Shown one piece after another: positions 1-6,712 of a DNA stretch of 37,661 nt. This DNA is from Lachnospiraceae bacterium C10. Lineage in GTDB: Bacteria > Bacillota > Clostridia > Lachnospirales > Lachnospiraceae. The stretch spans positions 1 to 37,661 of the forward strand of contig FMTN01000029.1 in NCBI GenBank assembly GCA_900100095.1. Direction: 5' to 3'. The notes beneath the pieces are model-generated. The model saw only the letters and a list, made by a program, of their open reading frames with translations. It was not told where the DNA came from and ran no database searches. The translations under genes were made by a program, and so were the position numbers. The first letter of the stretch is position 1. Each line of letters starts with the position of its first letter.

Positions 1-207
1 GAAGTGGTGGAAGAGCCGGTAGCAATCGAACCGGTGAGTGAAGATCCGAATGCGAAGTTAGATCCGGATCAGATAGCAGCAATGTTTGCCCAGGCGAATG
101 CGGCAGAGGCACCAAAGGAAGAGAGTGCTCCGGCACCGGTGGTTCAGGGCGATCCGAATAAGATGATGAGTCCGGAAGAAATTGAGGCATTGTTTAACCA
201 AATGTAA
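1..207 (+). CDS. C-terminal end of an unidentified protein with a repeated acidic motif
   Basis: The reading frame is open at the window edge and stops with TAA at 205-207, so only the last 68 residues are visible. The tail is rich in Glu, Pro and Ala and looks disordered. It contains two copies of a short motif: DPNAKLDPDQIAAMF at about residues 15-29 and DPNKMMSPEEIEALF ending three residues before the stop. Each copy is a DPN turn followed by a predicted amphipathic helix. The helix superficially resembles the N-terminal EIDALL peptide of FliM-type proteins, which binds CheY, but this is only a likeness. The product cannot be named from this fragment. A strong terminator follows directly, so it is the last gene of its unit. 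Confidence 0.75.
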   Translation, partial: EVVEEPVAIEPVSEDPNAKLDPDQIAAMFAQANAAEAPKEESAPAPVVQGDPNKMMSPEEIEALFNQM

Positions 208-214
208 TAGTAAG

Positions 215-246
215 CGCAGGGTATCGGTTGGTATCCTGCGTTTTTT
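215..246 (+). terminator. Rho-independent terminator after the first CDS
   Basis: A nine-pair stem, CGCAGGGTA against TATCCTGCG, encloses an eight-base loop and is followed by six T residues. It lies 8 bp after the stop codon and separates the upstream gene from the tRNA unit. Confidence 0.9.
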
Positions 247-339
247 GATCTATGGAAGGTTGCAAAAAGGCCCGTTACACCACAAAGGGAATAAGTTGTT
301 GCAATTGGAGAAAATTTTTTAAAAAAATAAAAAAAGTGC

Positions 340-368
340 TTGCATTATATAGGGAGAGTATGTATAAT
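340..368 (+). promoter_or_regulatory. Promoter of tRNA-Lys
   Basis: TTGCAT (340-345) and a perfect TATAAT (363-368) are separated by exactly 17 bp and preceded by an A/T-rich tract at 315-335 that could act as an UP element. Transcription would start near 375, about 30 nt before the tRNA. Confidence 0.8.
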
Positions 369-370
369 GA

Positions 371-400
371 TTTTGTTGTCGGGAACGGCAACAAAATGAA
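371..400 (+). other. Hairpin in the tRNA-Lys 5' leader
   Basis: TTTTGTTGTC (371-380) pairs with GGCAACAAAA (391-400) through ten base pairs including one G-U, with loop GGGAAC. It lies just downstream of the promoter and immediately before the mature tRNA. The rrn promoter region near 37228 has a similar TTGTTG/CAACAA hairpin. A role in 5' end stability or processing is inferred. Confidence 0.55.
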
Positions 401-403
401 TAA

Positions 404-476
404 GCGCGATTAGCTCAGCTGGCAGAGCACCTGACTCTTAATCAGGGTGTCCAGGGTTCGAACCCCTGATCGCGCA
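404..476 (+). tRNA. tRNA-Lys (anticodon CTT)
   Basis: The cloverleaf can be traced directly. Acceptor arms GCGCGAT and ATCGCGC pair fully, with discriminator A476. The D-arm uses GCTC/GAGC, the anticodon stem is CCTGA/TCAGG with loop CTCTTAA, and the T-arm is CAGGG-TTCGAAC-CCCTG. The anticodon at 437-439 is CTT, which reads the lysine codon AAG. CCA is not encoded, so it must be added by tRNA nucleotidyltransferase. The gene stands alone between its own promoter and a terminator. Confidence 0.97.
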
Positions 477-482
477 TGGTGG

Positions 483-528
483 AAGTCTTAATTTTGCGGA
501 GCACCGCGGAGTTAGGGCTTTTCTTTTT
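483..528 (+). terminator. Probable terminator after tRNA-Lys
   Basis: AAGTCTTAAT (483-492) can pair with GTTAGGGCTT (511-520) through several G-U pairs, with an inner GCGG-AGCA-CCGC hairpin. A T-rich tract follows. It probably ends the tRNA transcript, though some read-through could feed trmB, which has no obvious promoter of its own. Confidence 0.5.
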
Positions 529-554
529 GCAAGGAGATAACAAGGAGAAATGAT

Positions 555-1217
555 ATGCGACTTAGAAATATTCCGGGAGCTGAGGAAGCGGTAGCAGAGA
601 GTGAATATTGTGTGAATCAACCATCAGAGCATAAGGGAACCTGGAGCAGGGACTTCTTTGACGGTAAACCGGTGAGAATAGAGATCGGAATGGGAAAAGG
701 TCAGTTTATCACCCAGTTGGCTGTAAGAGACAGTGAGGCCGGTTTCCTGGGCATGGAGCGCTATTCTTCTGTACTTTTAAGAGGTCTGCAGAAAATGGAA
801 GCAGAAGGAGAGAAAGCGCCGGATAATTTGAAGTTCCTGTGTTTTGACGCAGCGGAAATCCTGGATATTTTTGAGGATGGGGAACTGGATAAGATCTATC
901 TGAATTTCTCCGATCCTTGGCCGAAGGATCGCCATGCGAAGCGTCGTCTGACTCACCATAGATTTCTGGATAAATATCATCAGGTGTTACGTGAAGATGG
1001 TGTCATTGAGTTTAAGACAGACAATCAGGATCTGTTCACTTTCTCAGTGGAAGAGTTTGAGCAGACGCCGGGATGGGAGCTGGAAGTCGTAACAAGAGAT
1101 CTTCATCATGATGAAAAGCTGAATGAAGGGAATATTATGACGGAATACGAGGAGAAGTTCTCTTCCAAAGGAAATCCGATCTGTAAGTTGGTCGCAAAGC
1201 GTGTTGAGATAAAATAA
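555..1217 (+). CDS. trmB: tRNA (guanine-N7-)-methyltransferase
   Basis: This 220-residue protein has the layout of TrmB, the SAM-dependent enzyme that forms m7G46 in the variable loop of tRNAs. The SAM-binding glycine motif IEIGMGKGQF lies near residues 42-51. The family signature FSDPWPKDRHAKRR lies near residues 118-131 and carries the acidic and basic residues used in catalysis and tRNA binding. The length matches single-domain bacterial TrmB. The ATG at 555 sits seven bases after AAGGAG (542-547), which fixes the start. It lies directly downstream of a tRNA gene, a fitting neighbour, and is followed by a terminator, so it is likely a one-gene unit. Confidence 0.95.
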   Translation: MRLRNIPGAEEAVAESEYCVNQPSEHKGTWSRDFFDGKPVRIEIGMGKGQFITQLAVRDSEAGFLGMERYSSVLLRGLQKMEAEGEKAPDNLKFLCFDAAEILDIFEDGELDKIYLNFSDPWPKDRHAKRRLTHHRFLDKYHQVLREDGVIEFKTDNQDLFTFSVEEFEQTPGWELEVVTRDLHHDEKLNEGNIMTEYEEKFSSKGNPICKLVAKRVEIK

Positions 1218-1247
1218 ATAGAGCGAGACTTGAAATACAATAATGAG

Positions 1248-1314
1248 AAAAGCCGATGGTGGAAATCCACAATACAAACATAATGTTGTGGAAAAGTACA
1301 CAATCGGCTTTTTT
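1248..1314 (+). terminator. Terminator after trmB
   Basis: AAAAGCCGAT (1248-1257) pairs with ATCGGCTTTT (1303-1312). Inside, CCACAA and TTGTGG can form a second helix. The long loop is unusual, but the closing stem and T-run are typical. The inner arm contains TGTGGAAAA, a DnaA-box match on the opposite strand. Confidence 0.65.
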
Positions 1315-1480
1315 ACGTGGCCAAAAAAGCGGTTACGAAAAGGATATCGTAACTATCTGACAATTAATGATGTCTTTTAAAATGTCGAAAATGAATAATT
1401 GTGTCGCGAAATACGTCATATAAGTGTTCATATTATATATTAGGATGGATAAGTCTGTCTAAAGAGTATAACTCTAATAG

Positions 1481-1511
1481 TTATCAACAAAATGTGGAAA
1501 AATTGTTGATA
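1481..1511. promoter_or_regulatory. Cluster of DnaA-box-like 9-mers in a convergent gap
   Basis: TTATCAACA (1481-1489) differs by one base from the consensus TTATCCACA. TGTGGAAAA (1493-1501) is the complement of TTTTCCACA. TGTTGATA (1504-1511) mirrors the first site, giving an inverted repeat. A further TGTGGAAAA lies at 1287-1295. The surrounding 1380-1445 is very A/T-rich. The gap lies between the 3' ends of two genes, so these are not promoter elements of either neighbour. DnaA binding is inferred. A simple stem-loop is the alternative. Confidence 0.4.
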
Positions 1512-1540
1512 CAATTATTTCGTACAGCATCCTATAACAG

Positions 1541-1578
1541 AAAAAAAGCTCCGTAGAAATAAAATCTGCGAAGCTTTT
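1541..1578 (-). terminator. Terminator of the minus-strand carboxypeptidase operon
   Basis: On the minus strand AAGCTTCG pairs with CGGAGCTT (one G-T) and is followed by seven T residues. It begins about 27 bp after the stop codon of the carboxypeptidase gene. Confidence 0.8.
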
Positions 1579-1604
1579 GCCCTATCAATGCTATTGTAAT
1601 GCAG

Positions 1605-2999
1605 TTATCGTCTGCGATCGTTTCTTCGAATCTTGCGATAGGTCTGTTGGCCTTTGCGGGCGGAGTATCGATCTCTTCTTGTGGTTGAAATCGTTTCGCT
1701 CAACTTCCGGATTCCGAAGAAAAGGAGGCATAGAGCGGTTGCGGCACCGACAATAACCAGGATAATAAAGAGTGGATTGATCTGGATGTAATCCTTTTCA
1801 CTTTCTTTCTTAACATTGTGGAAAGGATAACTGTCACTTTCCTTTTCCGTAGATTTCAGCTGGACGGTTCCAATCTTCTTCTTGCCGTAGCTAAAACAAA
1901 GCAGACCGACCACTTTGTTGTCCTTGGATGAGGAAGGCGTAACTTCCATGGTAACATCATCGGAGCTGGCGTTTCTTGGAATGATAATCGTTGCATTTTC
2001 CGCCGGTTCTACAAGTGAGAGGTTATGGCCAAGACCGTTATTGTCGGTAAATACATTGGATTGTGAAAAATCACGGAGTTCTGATACTTTAACATTCTTA
2101 AAGTTCTTGAATCCCCATTCAAACAGGTTGGTTGTATCAATGTAATGATCCGGATTATGAGCATCGAGGACAACGCAGGCAAGGGTTGTATCCCCCTTCT
2201 TGGCGTAGGTCACAAGGGTTGAATTTGCCTTTGTTGTATAACCGGTTTTACCACCCATGCAGTATTTGTAAAGATAGCGCGAGGTGTGATAGTAATTCAA
2301 CATGCAATGGTGGTTGTTCAAAGGTGTTTTTGTCTTATGCTTGTTGGTTTTAGGAATCTGGTAGCTCTTGGTTCCTACAATTTTGGCAAAATCCGGATTC
2401 TTGTATGCGGCTCTGGCAATTCTTGCCATATCCATTGCGGTTGTTTTGTGCTTTGGATCCGGAAGACCGTTTGGATTGTTGAAATGTGTATGGGTACAAC
2501 CTAATTCCTTGGCTTTATCGTTCATCATACGGATGAAGTTAGGTTCTGTTCCTCCAACGGTTTCTGCAATGGCCCAGGCACATTCGTTGGCGGATTCCAG
2601 CATCATGCCGTAAAGGCTTTGCTCCATGGTCATTTTCTCATTCACCTGTCTGGCGATATGAGAGGTGTTTCCTTCGTTCTTGTATACAGCTTCTTCGGAA
2701 AAGACAACTTCATCTGACAGATTGCTGTTTTCCAGTGCAAGGAGGGCTGTCATAACCTTCGTGATACTTGCCGGGTACTTTTGCTTGTCCGGATTCTTAC
2801 TATATAATACGGTGCCCGTGTCCACATCCATCAGGACAGCACATTTGGAATTGATTCGTCCCGGCGTCGGCCATTTTACAACCGAAGATTTCGTGGTGGT
2901 TGTGGTTGCCTGCACCGGCATCGGCATAAGCCCCGGAACAGAGGCTGTGACAGTAACAGCAGCCGTTAAGAACCAGGCTGCAATTGAAGAGATTTTCAT
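1605..2999 (-). CDS. dacF: D-alanyl-D-alanine carboxypeptidase (peptidase S11, PBP5/DacF type)
   Basis: This 464-residue penicillin-binding protein removes the terminal D-Ala from peptidoglycan pentapeptides outside the membrane. A signal peptide covers about residues 1-31 (hydrophobic core, then PVQA). All three active-site motifs are present and correctly spaced: SITK at 78-81 with nucleophile Ser78, SAN at 136-138 and KTG at 251-253. A beta-rich domain follows. A transmembrane segment (about 409-429) and a strongly basic cytoplasmic tail end the protein, so it is held by a true membrane span rather than the usual amphipathic helix. The ATG overlaps the stop of the upstream gene (ATGA), which suggests translational coupling. 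The choice between the dacA and dacF symbols is uncertain. Confidence 0.9.
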   Translation of the reverse strand: MKISSIAAWFLTAAVTVTASVPGLMPMPVQATTTTTKSSVVKWPTPGRINSKCAVLMDVDTGTVLYSKNPDKQKYPASITKVMTALLALENSNLSDEVVFSEEAVYKNEGNTSHIARQVNEKMTMEQSLYGMMLESANECAWAIAETVGGTEPNFIRMMNDKAKELGCTHTHFNNPNGLPDPKHKTTAMDMARIARAAYKNPDFAKIVGTKSYQIPKTNKHKTKTPLNNHHCMLNYYHTSRYLYKYCMGGKTGYTTKANSTLVTYAKKGDTTLACVVLDAHNPDHYIDTTNLFEWGFKNFKNVKVSELRDFSQSNVFTDNNGLGHNLSLVEPAENATIIIPRNASSDDVTMEVTPSSSKDNKVVGLLCFSYGKKKIGTVQLKSTEKESDSYPFHNVKKESEKDYIQINPLFIILVIVGAATALCLLFFGIRKLSETISTTRRDRYSARKGQQTYRKIRRNDRRR

Positions 3000-3502
3000 G
3001 ATAGTTCCTCCAGTTTCTTTAGCTGCGACTGCAGCAAGTGTTTGTTGCTGGTTAAGAAGAGAAGTCCATTGGACGAGTCAGCAACCGTTATGTATTTGTC
3101 TTTTAGTGTTTCCGATTCGCAGATCAGTTGTCGGAGGTAATCCTTGTAAGAGGAGGAAGTCTTGAGGAAAACAACTTCCAGGCCCGATAACTCAACAACT
3201 TCCGATTCGGTTCTTTGTAGCATTCTTGATAATTCCTTGTCTTTTTCCAGTTGAGCCCTGGTCTTATCAATAATGAAATACCCCTTTTCATCGCGGGGCA
3301 TATCCATGGCTTTGATCGCACGCTGAACCTGTTTGGTCAGAGCATCCGTTGCAGGGTAGAGCGATTCAAAGAATGGCATAAAATCTTTGGCACTTTTAAA
3401 GTGTCGATTCTTTCCCTCCTGTAAGGTCTCGGTCATCAGGATACGACGGATAGACTCTTCGAGCACTTTCCGGGAAGGACTTTTTGAAAGTGAACGATCC
3501 AT
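2996..3502 (-). CDS. Small protein with ArgR-like domain pattern, coupled to the carboxypeptidase
   Basis: I do not recognise this 168-residue protein with certainty. It has no signal peptide or membrane segment. The first ~80 residues are helical and end in DEKGYFIID, much like the wing of an ArgR/AhrC winged helix (DENGRY). The last ~60 residues (VVFLKTSSSYKDYLRQL through GLLFLTSN) follow the beta-alpha-beta-beta-alpha order of the ArgR C-terminal oligomerisation domain. The GTIAGDDT arginine-binding stretch of ArgR is not recognisable. It could be a divergent ArgR-fold regulator that lost arginine sensing, or an unrelated protein. GGAGGA precedes the ATG at 3502. It shares four bases with the carboxypeptidase start, so the pair is almost certainly co-translated. 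Confidence 0.7.
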   Translation of the reverse strand: MDRSLSKSPSRKVLEESIRRILMTETLQEGKNRHFKSAKDFMPFFESLYPATDALTKQVQRAIKAMDMPRDEKGYFIIDKTRAQLEKDKELSRMLQRTESEVVELSGLEVVFLKTSSSYKDYLRQLICESETLKDKYITVADSSNGLLFLTSNKHLLQSQLKKLEELS

Positions 3503-3597
3503 ATTCCTCCTTTGGATTCTGAGATAAAATACTGTCTTCTAATCCTTTAAAAGACAGAAATCAATGTCCTCAGATTCCATGATATAGGGAAAAAAGG

Positions 3598-3609
3598 TCT
3601 TGCGCAAGA
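3598..3609. promoter_or_regulatory. Perfect 12-bp palindrome upstream of the AbiEi promoter
   Basis: TCTTGCGCAAGA is a perfect dyad just upstream of the -35 region of the promoter for the AbiEi-like gene, in the gap between divergent genes. Position and symmetry suit an operator for an autoregulating antitoxin-like repressor. Binding is inferred only. Confidence 0.35.
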
Positions 3610-3613
3610 AAAA

Positions 3614-3642
3614 TCGCAAAAACCGAAAGGGTCTGCTATAAT
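3614..3642 (+). promoter_or_regulatory. Promoter of the AbiEi-led operon
   Basis: A perfect TATAAT (3637-3642) lies about 58 bp before the start codon at 3701. The hexamer 17 bp upstream, TCGCAA (3614-3619), is a poor -35 match, so the promoter may be weak or need an activator. Confidence 0.6.
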
Positions 3643-3700
3643 AGAGGTATATTTTTACCAAGTAAACACATAATGCGTGGCAAAAATGCGGGAGAAATAA

Positions 3701-4336
3701 ATGAAAACAGATATTCCAATGGATCGGGAAGAGAAAAAAGTATACGAACTGGAGTGTATCCAGGAACTGGTGGAGGCCGGAAAGGGTCTTGTGAAAACGA
3801 AAGCAATCACGGATCTTGGAATTGATTACCGACGAATTCTTCAGTTTGTGGAGGAAGGAAGCCTGACAAGGGTGAAGAGCGGTTACTATACGACGAAGTC
3901 CGAAGATTATTCAGAGGAACAGCTTATCGTGGCAATGTACCCGGATGGAATACTAACGCTGGGAAGTGCTCTGTATTATCATGGTTATCTTAAGCAGCGT
4001 CCCTATGGCTGGAATATTGCAATCAGTAAAAATACAAGCAAGTCACGGTTTAAAATAGAATATCCAATCGTGACTCCCTGCTACACAGAACCGGAGGTTA
4101 TGAAGCTGGGTGTAACAACAGTGGAAGTCGCAGGGAATCCGATGCAGATATATGATAAGGATCGCCTGATCTGTGATGTTTTAAAATATCAGGAGAAACT
4201 GGATCGGGATGATTTCCGTGAAGGGGTCTTTTCCTATATACGAGATAAGGAAAAGCGGGTAGACAAGCTGATGGAATATGCAAGAGAGCGACAGGTGTTG
4301 AAGAAAGTTCAGTCCATGATTGGAGTGTGGCTGTGA
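3701..4336 (+). CDS. AbiEi-family antitoxin / transcriptional regulator
   Basis: The 211-residue protein matches the layout of type IV AbiEi antitoxins, which pair an N-terminal winged helix-turn-helix with a C-terminal antitoxin domain. Residues about 30-65 (GLVKTKAITDLGIDYRRI, then GSLTRVKSGYY) form the winged helix. SALYYHGYL near residues 89-97 and the helical RLICDVLKYQEKLDRDDF near 151-168 match conserved AbiEi regions. In known AbiE systems the protein represses its own operon by binding inverted repeats, and neutralises the AbiEii nucleotidyltransferase without direct contact. The next gene is an AbiEii-like protein that starts one base before this one ends. A GGAG lies upstream of the ATG. 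What is unusual is that it heads an operon of core replication and translation genes. Confidence 0.8.
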   Translation: MKTDIPMDREEKKVYELECIQELVEAGKGLVKTKAITDLGIDYRRILQFVEEGSLTRVKSGYYTTKSEDYSEEQLIVAMYPDGILTLGSALYYHGYLKQRPYGWNIAISKNTSKSRFKIEYPIVTPCYTEPEVMKLGVTTVEVAGNPMQIYDKDRLICDVLKYQEKLDRDDFREGVFSYIRDKEKRVDKLMEYARERQVLKKVQSMIGVWL

Positions 4337-5220
4337 TGATGAACCGGGCAGATCTGACAAAATATGCAGAAGAAAATCATTTACCCTTTGCCCAGGTTTT
4401 TGGCTGGTATGTGATGGGGCTTTTTCTGGTATTGCTCAGAAAGAACCATTTTCTGGAGCAGATGTGGCTGGTGACACCAAGCACCCTGGATCCTTCGAAG
4501 GATTGTCATGTGCTGGAAGAGGGGCTTCGTTTTTATTATACTGAGGATGAACGTATCACAAAAAGTGATGGATTTGTACCCGGTTGTGAGATGAAAAGTG
4601 ATTTCAGAGAACGACTTCTGATGAAGCTGCAGATGGATGCGAGGGAAATGAAGCTGCCGCTGGAGATTAAAAGTATCGGAGCGAAGGAACGTGTGGAGGT
4701 ACACTACGATGGAATGTATGTCCCACTCAAGTTTCAGATACAAAAAGCCCAGAGAGGTATTTTCCCGATTGAGGACGAACTGGAATTTTTTGGCTGTAAG
4801 GAGAGAAAAATCTCCATTCTAAGATATCCTTCGGAGGAAGCGGCAGCGGATCATGTGGACGTGATTATGGAGAAGCTGGAGTTGTTGAATGAGATGGAGG
4901 AATACTTAAGTCTCTATGAGCTTGTCAGCACAACGCCAATGTCGGGACGAGATGTTTCAGAGGCGGTCGGAAGACGACTGTGCCAAAGCGGACGAAGTGC
5001 AAAAAGGAAAACTTATGAGTTGTGGGCGAGTTACTCCAACAGCCCCTTCCTCAGAAAAAAGTGGAAGGTTCTCTTGCGACGACATCATATGAAGTCGCCA
5101 ACCTGGGAGGAAGTACATAGTCAGTTGTCGTTATTTATAAAACCTGTCTGGGAAACACTGGAGAAGGAAGATATTTTCTTTGGGGATTGGATGCCGCAAT
5201 TAGGAAGATATCTGGATTAA
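4336..5220 (+). CDS. AbiEii-like protein with degenerate nucleotidyltransferase motifs
   Basis: I read this 294-residue protein as a diverged AbiEii toxin homologue. The N-terminal helix pattern (VFGWYVMGLFLVLLRKNHFLE), the middle block (KISILRYPSEEAAADHVDVI, where AbiEii has a YxxETxxAEKL segment) and the helical C-terminus with a conserved W align in order with that family. The catalytic motifs do not. Where AbiEii has LKGG followed by RxTxDID, this protein has LVTPSTL and LEEGLRFYY. Where a basic residue and Asp are expected (RxKDxYDLYxL), it has MEEYLSLYEL. It is probably enzymatically dead, although its reading frame is intact. The start at 4336 gives a TGATG overlap with the AbiEi stop and a GGAG ten bases upstream. 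A GTG at 4327 is an alternative. The homology is an eye alignment and could be wrong. Confidence 0.7.
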   Translation: MMNRADLTKYAEENHLPFAQVFGWYVMGLFLVLLRKNHFLEQMWLVTPSTLDPSKDCHVLEEGLRFYYTEDERITKSDGFVPGCEMKSDFRERLLMKLQMDAREMKLPLEIKSIGAKERVEVHYDGMYVPLKFQIQKAQRGIFPIEDELEFFGCKERKISILRYPSEEAAADHVDVIMEKLELLNEMEEYLSLYELVSTTPMSGRDVSEAVGRRLCQSGRSAKRKTYELWASYSNSPFLRKKWKVLLRRHHMKSPTWEEVHSQLSLFIKPVWETLEKEDIFFGDWMPQLGRYLD

Positions 5221-5245
5221 ACCGGATTCGATCAAGGAGAGAAAA

Positions 5246-6703
5246 TTGAAAGAAGTAAGACAGCTGCTTCATCAGCTTAAGATGTTAAGACCGGATGACC
5301 CTTATCCTTTTCATATGCCGGGGCATAAGAGAAGACAGCTTCCCTTTGCAAATCCCTATGATATTGATATCACGGAAATTGATGGATTTGATAATCTGCA
5401 CCGGCCGGAGGGGATCCTTCAAGAGCTGGAACAACGCTACGCGGATTTGTACGGATGCGATGTATGCAACCTTTCGGTGGGAGGCTCTACCGATATGCTT
5501 TTGACCACGATTGCAGCAGCTACAAAGCCTGGAGATCGTGTATTAATTGCAAGGAATTGCCACAAAGCAGTCTATCACGGGGCAATATTAAGACAGCTGG
5601 ATTGCCGGTATCTTTACCCGGAGATATCAGAGGAAGGTATTTGTGGACCCATCAATCCGGATGTACTTGCAAGTGTCTTAGAGGAAGAGAAAAGACAGGG
5701 GCGCTCTCCCAAGGCTATGGTTATAACAAGCCCAACCTATGAAGGCGTATGTTCAGACGTGAAGAAGATTGCATCTATATGTCATTCACATGAAGTAACA
5801 CTCATTGTTGATGCAGCCCATGGTTCCCATCTAGGTCTAAGAAAAGACCAAAAGAGGATGGAGGATGATTTTCCAGAGAATCCGATTCAGCAGGGTGCCG
5901 ATGCGGTGGTGGTTAGTTTACACAAGACACTACCAAGCTTTACACAGACGGCGGCGCTTCTTATGAAGAAGGACAGCCGGATTGCAAAGTGGAGAATTCA
6001 AAAGTATTTTGATTATTATGAGACCAGTTCGCCTTCCTATATTCTAATGGCAGGGATGGATGCGTGCTGCCGTTTTCTTGAGGAAGAAGGGGATGAGACT
6101 TTACCCCTCTATGGAAAAAGACTCCAAAACATTCGATCCGGGGCAAAAGGCCTTTATAAGGTCAGGTTCTGGGAGAGAGAGGATTGGACAAGGGATCCTG
6201 GAAAGCTGGTGATTACGGCGGAAGGGATGAGCGGAAGCGAACTGATGGATTATTTTCGTCAGAGAAACCATCTGGAACTTGAAATGTGTTCGCTGGGGCA
6301 TGCATTGGCAATGACCTCTGTGATGGATACGGATGAGGGACTGAACAGACTGCTGGAAGGGATGAAGTGTCTTGACAGGGAACTGTCGGACCAAGAGAAA
6401 AGGACCGGAAGGCAGGTATGTGAAGAAAGCCGGAAGATTTATCTGTACGATGTAAGGCCTGAGCAGAAGTTGCCGATTTCCTGCGCAGAGTCGAAAGAAA
6501 CACAGTGGGTACCACTAGAAGAAGCAACGGGAAGAGTTGCAGGTGGACTTTGGAGTATTTATCCACCGGGAATTCCGCTGCTGGTTCCGGGCGAATACGT
6601 CAGTGAAGAAATCGTTACAAAGCTGAAGGAAGCGAAAAAGCAGGGACTGACCCTGGACGGTTGTAGCGAAAATGGAGAGTTTCCCGTTATAATAGAGGAA
6701 TAA
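5246..6703 (+). CDS. Orn/Lys/Arg decarboxylase family protein (SpeA/YaaO type)
   Basis: This 485-residue PLP enzyme belongs to the fold type I decarboxylases acting on arginine, lysine or ornithine, which feed polyamine synthesis. HMPGHK lies at 23-28, DAAHG (cofactor Asp and His) at 189-193, and the PLP lysine is K227 in SLHKTLPS. It lacks the N-terminal wing domain of the large inducible E. coli enzymes and has the short C-terminal domain typical of B. subtilis SpeA and YaaO. Substrate cannot be told from sequence. The start is TTG at 5246, six bases after AAGGAGA, 25 bp downstream of the AbiEii-like gene, so they are probably co-transcribed. In B. subtilis yaaO sits at the same place before tmk-yaaQ-yaaR-holB. 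Confidence 0.88.
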   Translation: MKEVRQLLHQLKMLRPDDPYPFHMPGHKRRQLPFANPYDIDITEIDGFDNLHRPEGILQELEQRYADLYGCDVCNLSVGGSTDMLLTTIAAATKPGDRVLIARNCHKAVYHGAILRQLDCRYLYPEISEEGICGPINPDVLASVLEEEKRQGRSPKAMVITSPTYEGVCSDVKKIASICHSHEVTLIVDAAHGSHLGLRKDQKRMEDDFPENPIQQGADAVVVSLHKTLPSFTQTAALLMKKDSRIAKWRIQKYFDYYETSSPSYILMAGMDACCRFLEEEGDETLPLYGKRLQNIRSGAKGLYKVRFWEREDWTRDPGKLVITAEGMSGSELMDYFRQRNHLELEMCSLGHALAMTSVMDTDEGLNRLLEGMKCLDRELSDQEKRTGRQVCEESRKIYLYDVRPEQKLPISCAESKETQWVPLEEATGRVAGGLWSIYPPGIPLLVPGEYVSEEIVTKLKEAKKQGLTLDGCSENGEFPVIIEE

Positions 6704-6712
6704 GAGCAGGTT

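Noticed and set aside
1218-1604. Calling the DnaA-box cluster an origin of replication
   Set aside because: Only a few boxes are present, dnaA and dnaN are not in view, and no clear unwinding repeats are seen. It is reported only as a candidate DnaA-binding site.
2665-3165. A 166-codon + strand frame antisense to the carboxypeptidase
   Set aside because: It lies across the coupled minus-strand pair whose catalytic motifs are unmistakable. It has no family resemblance.
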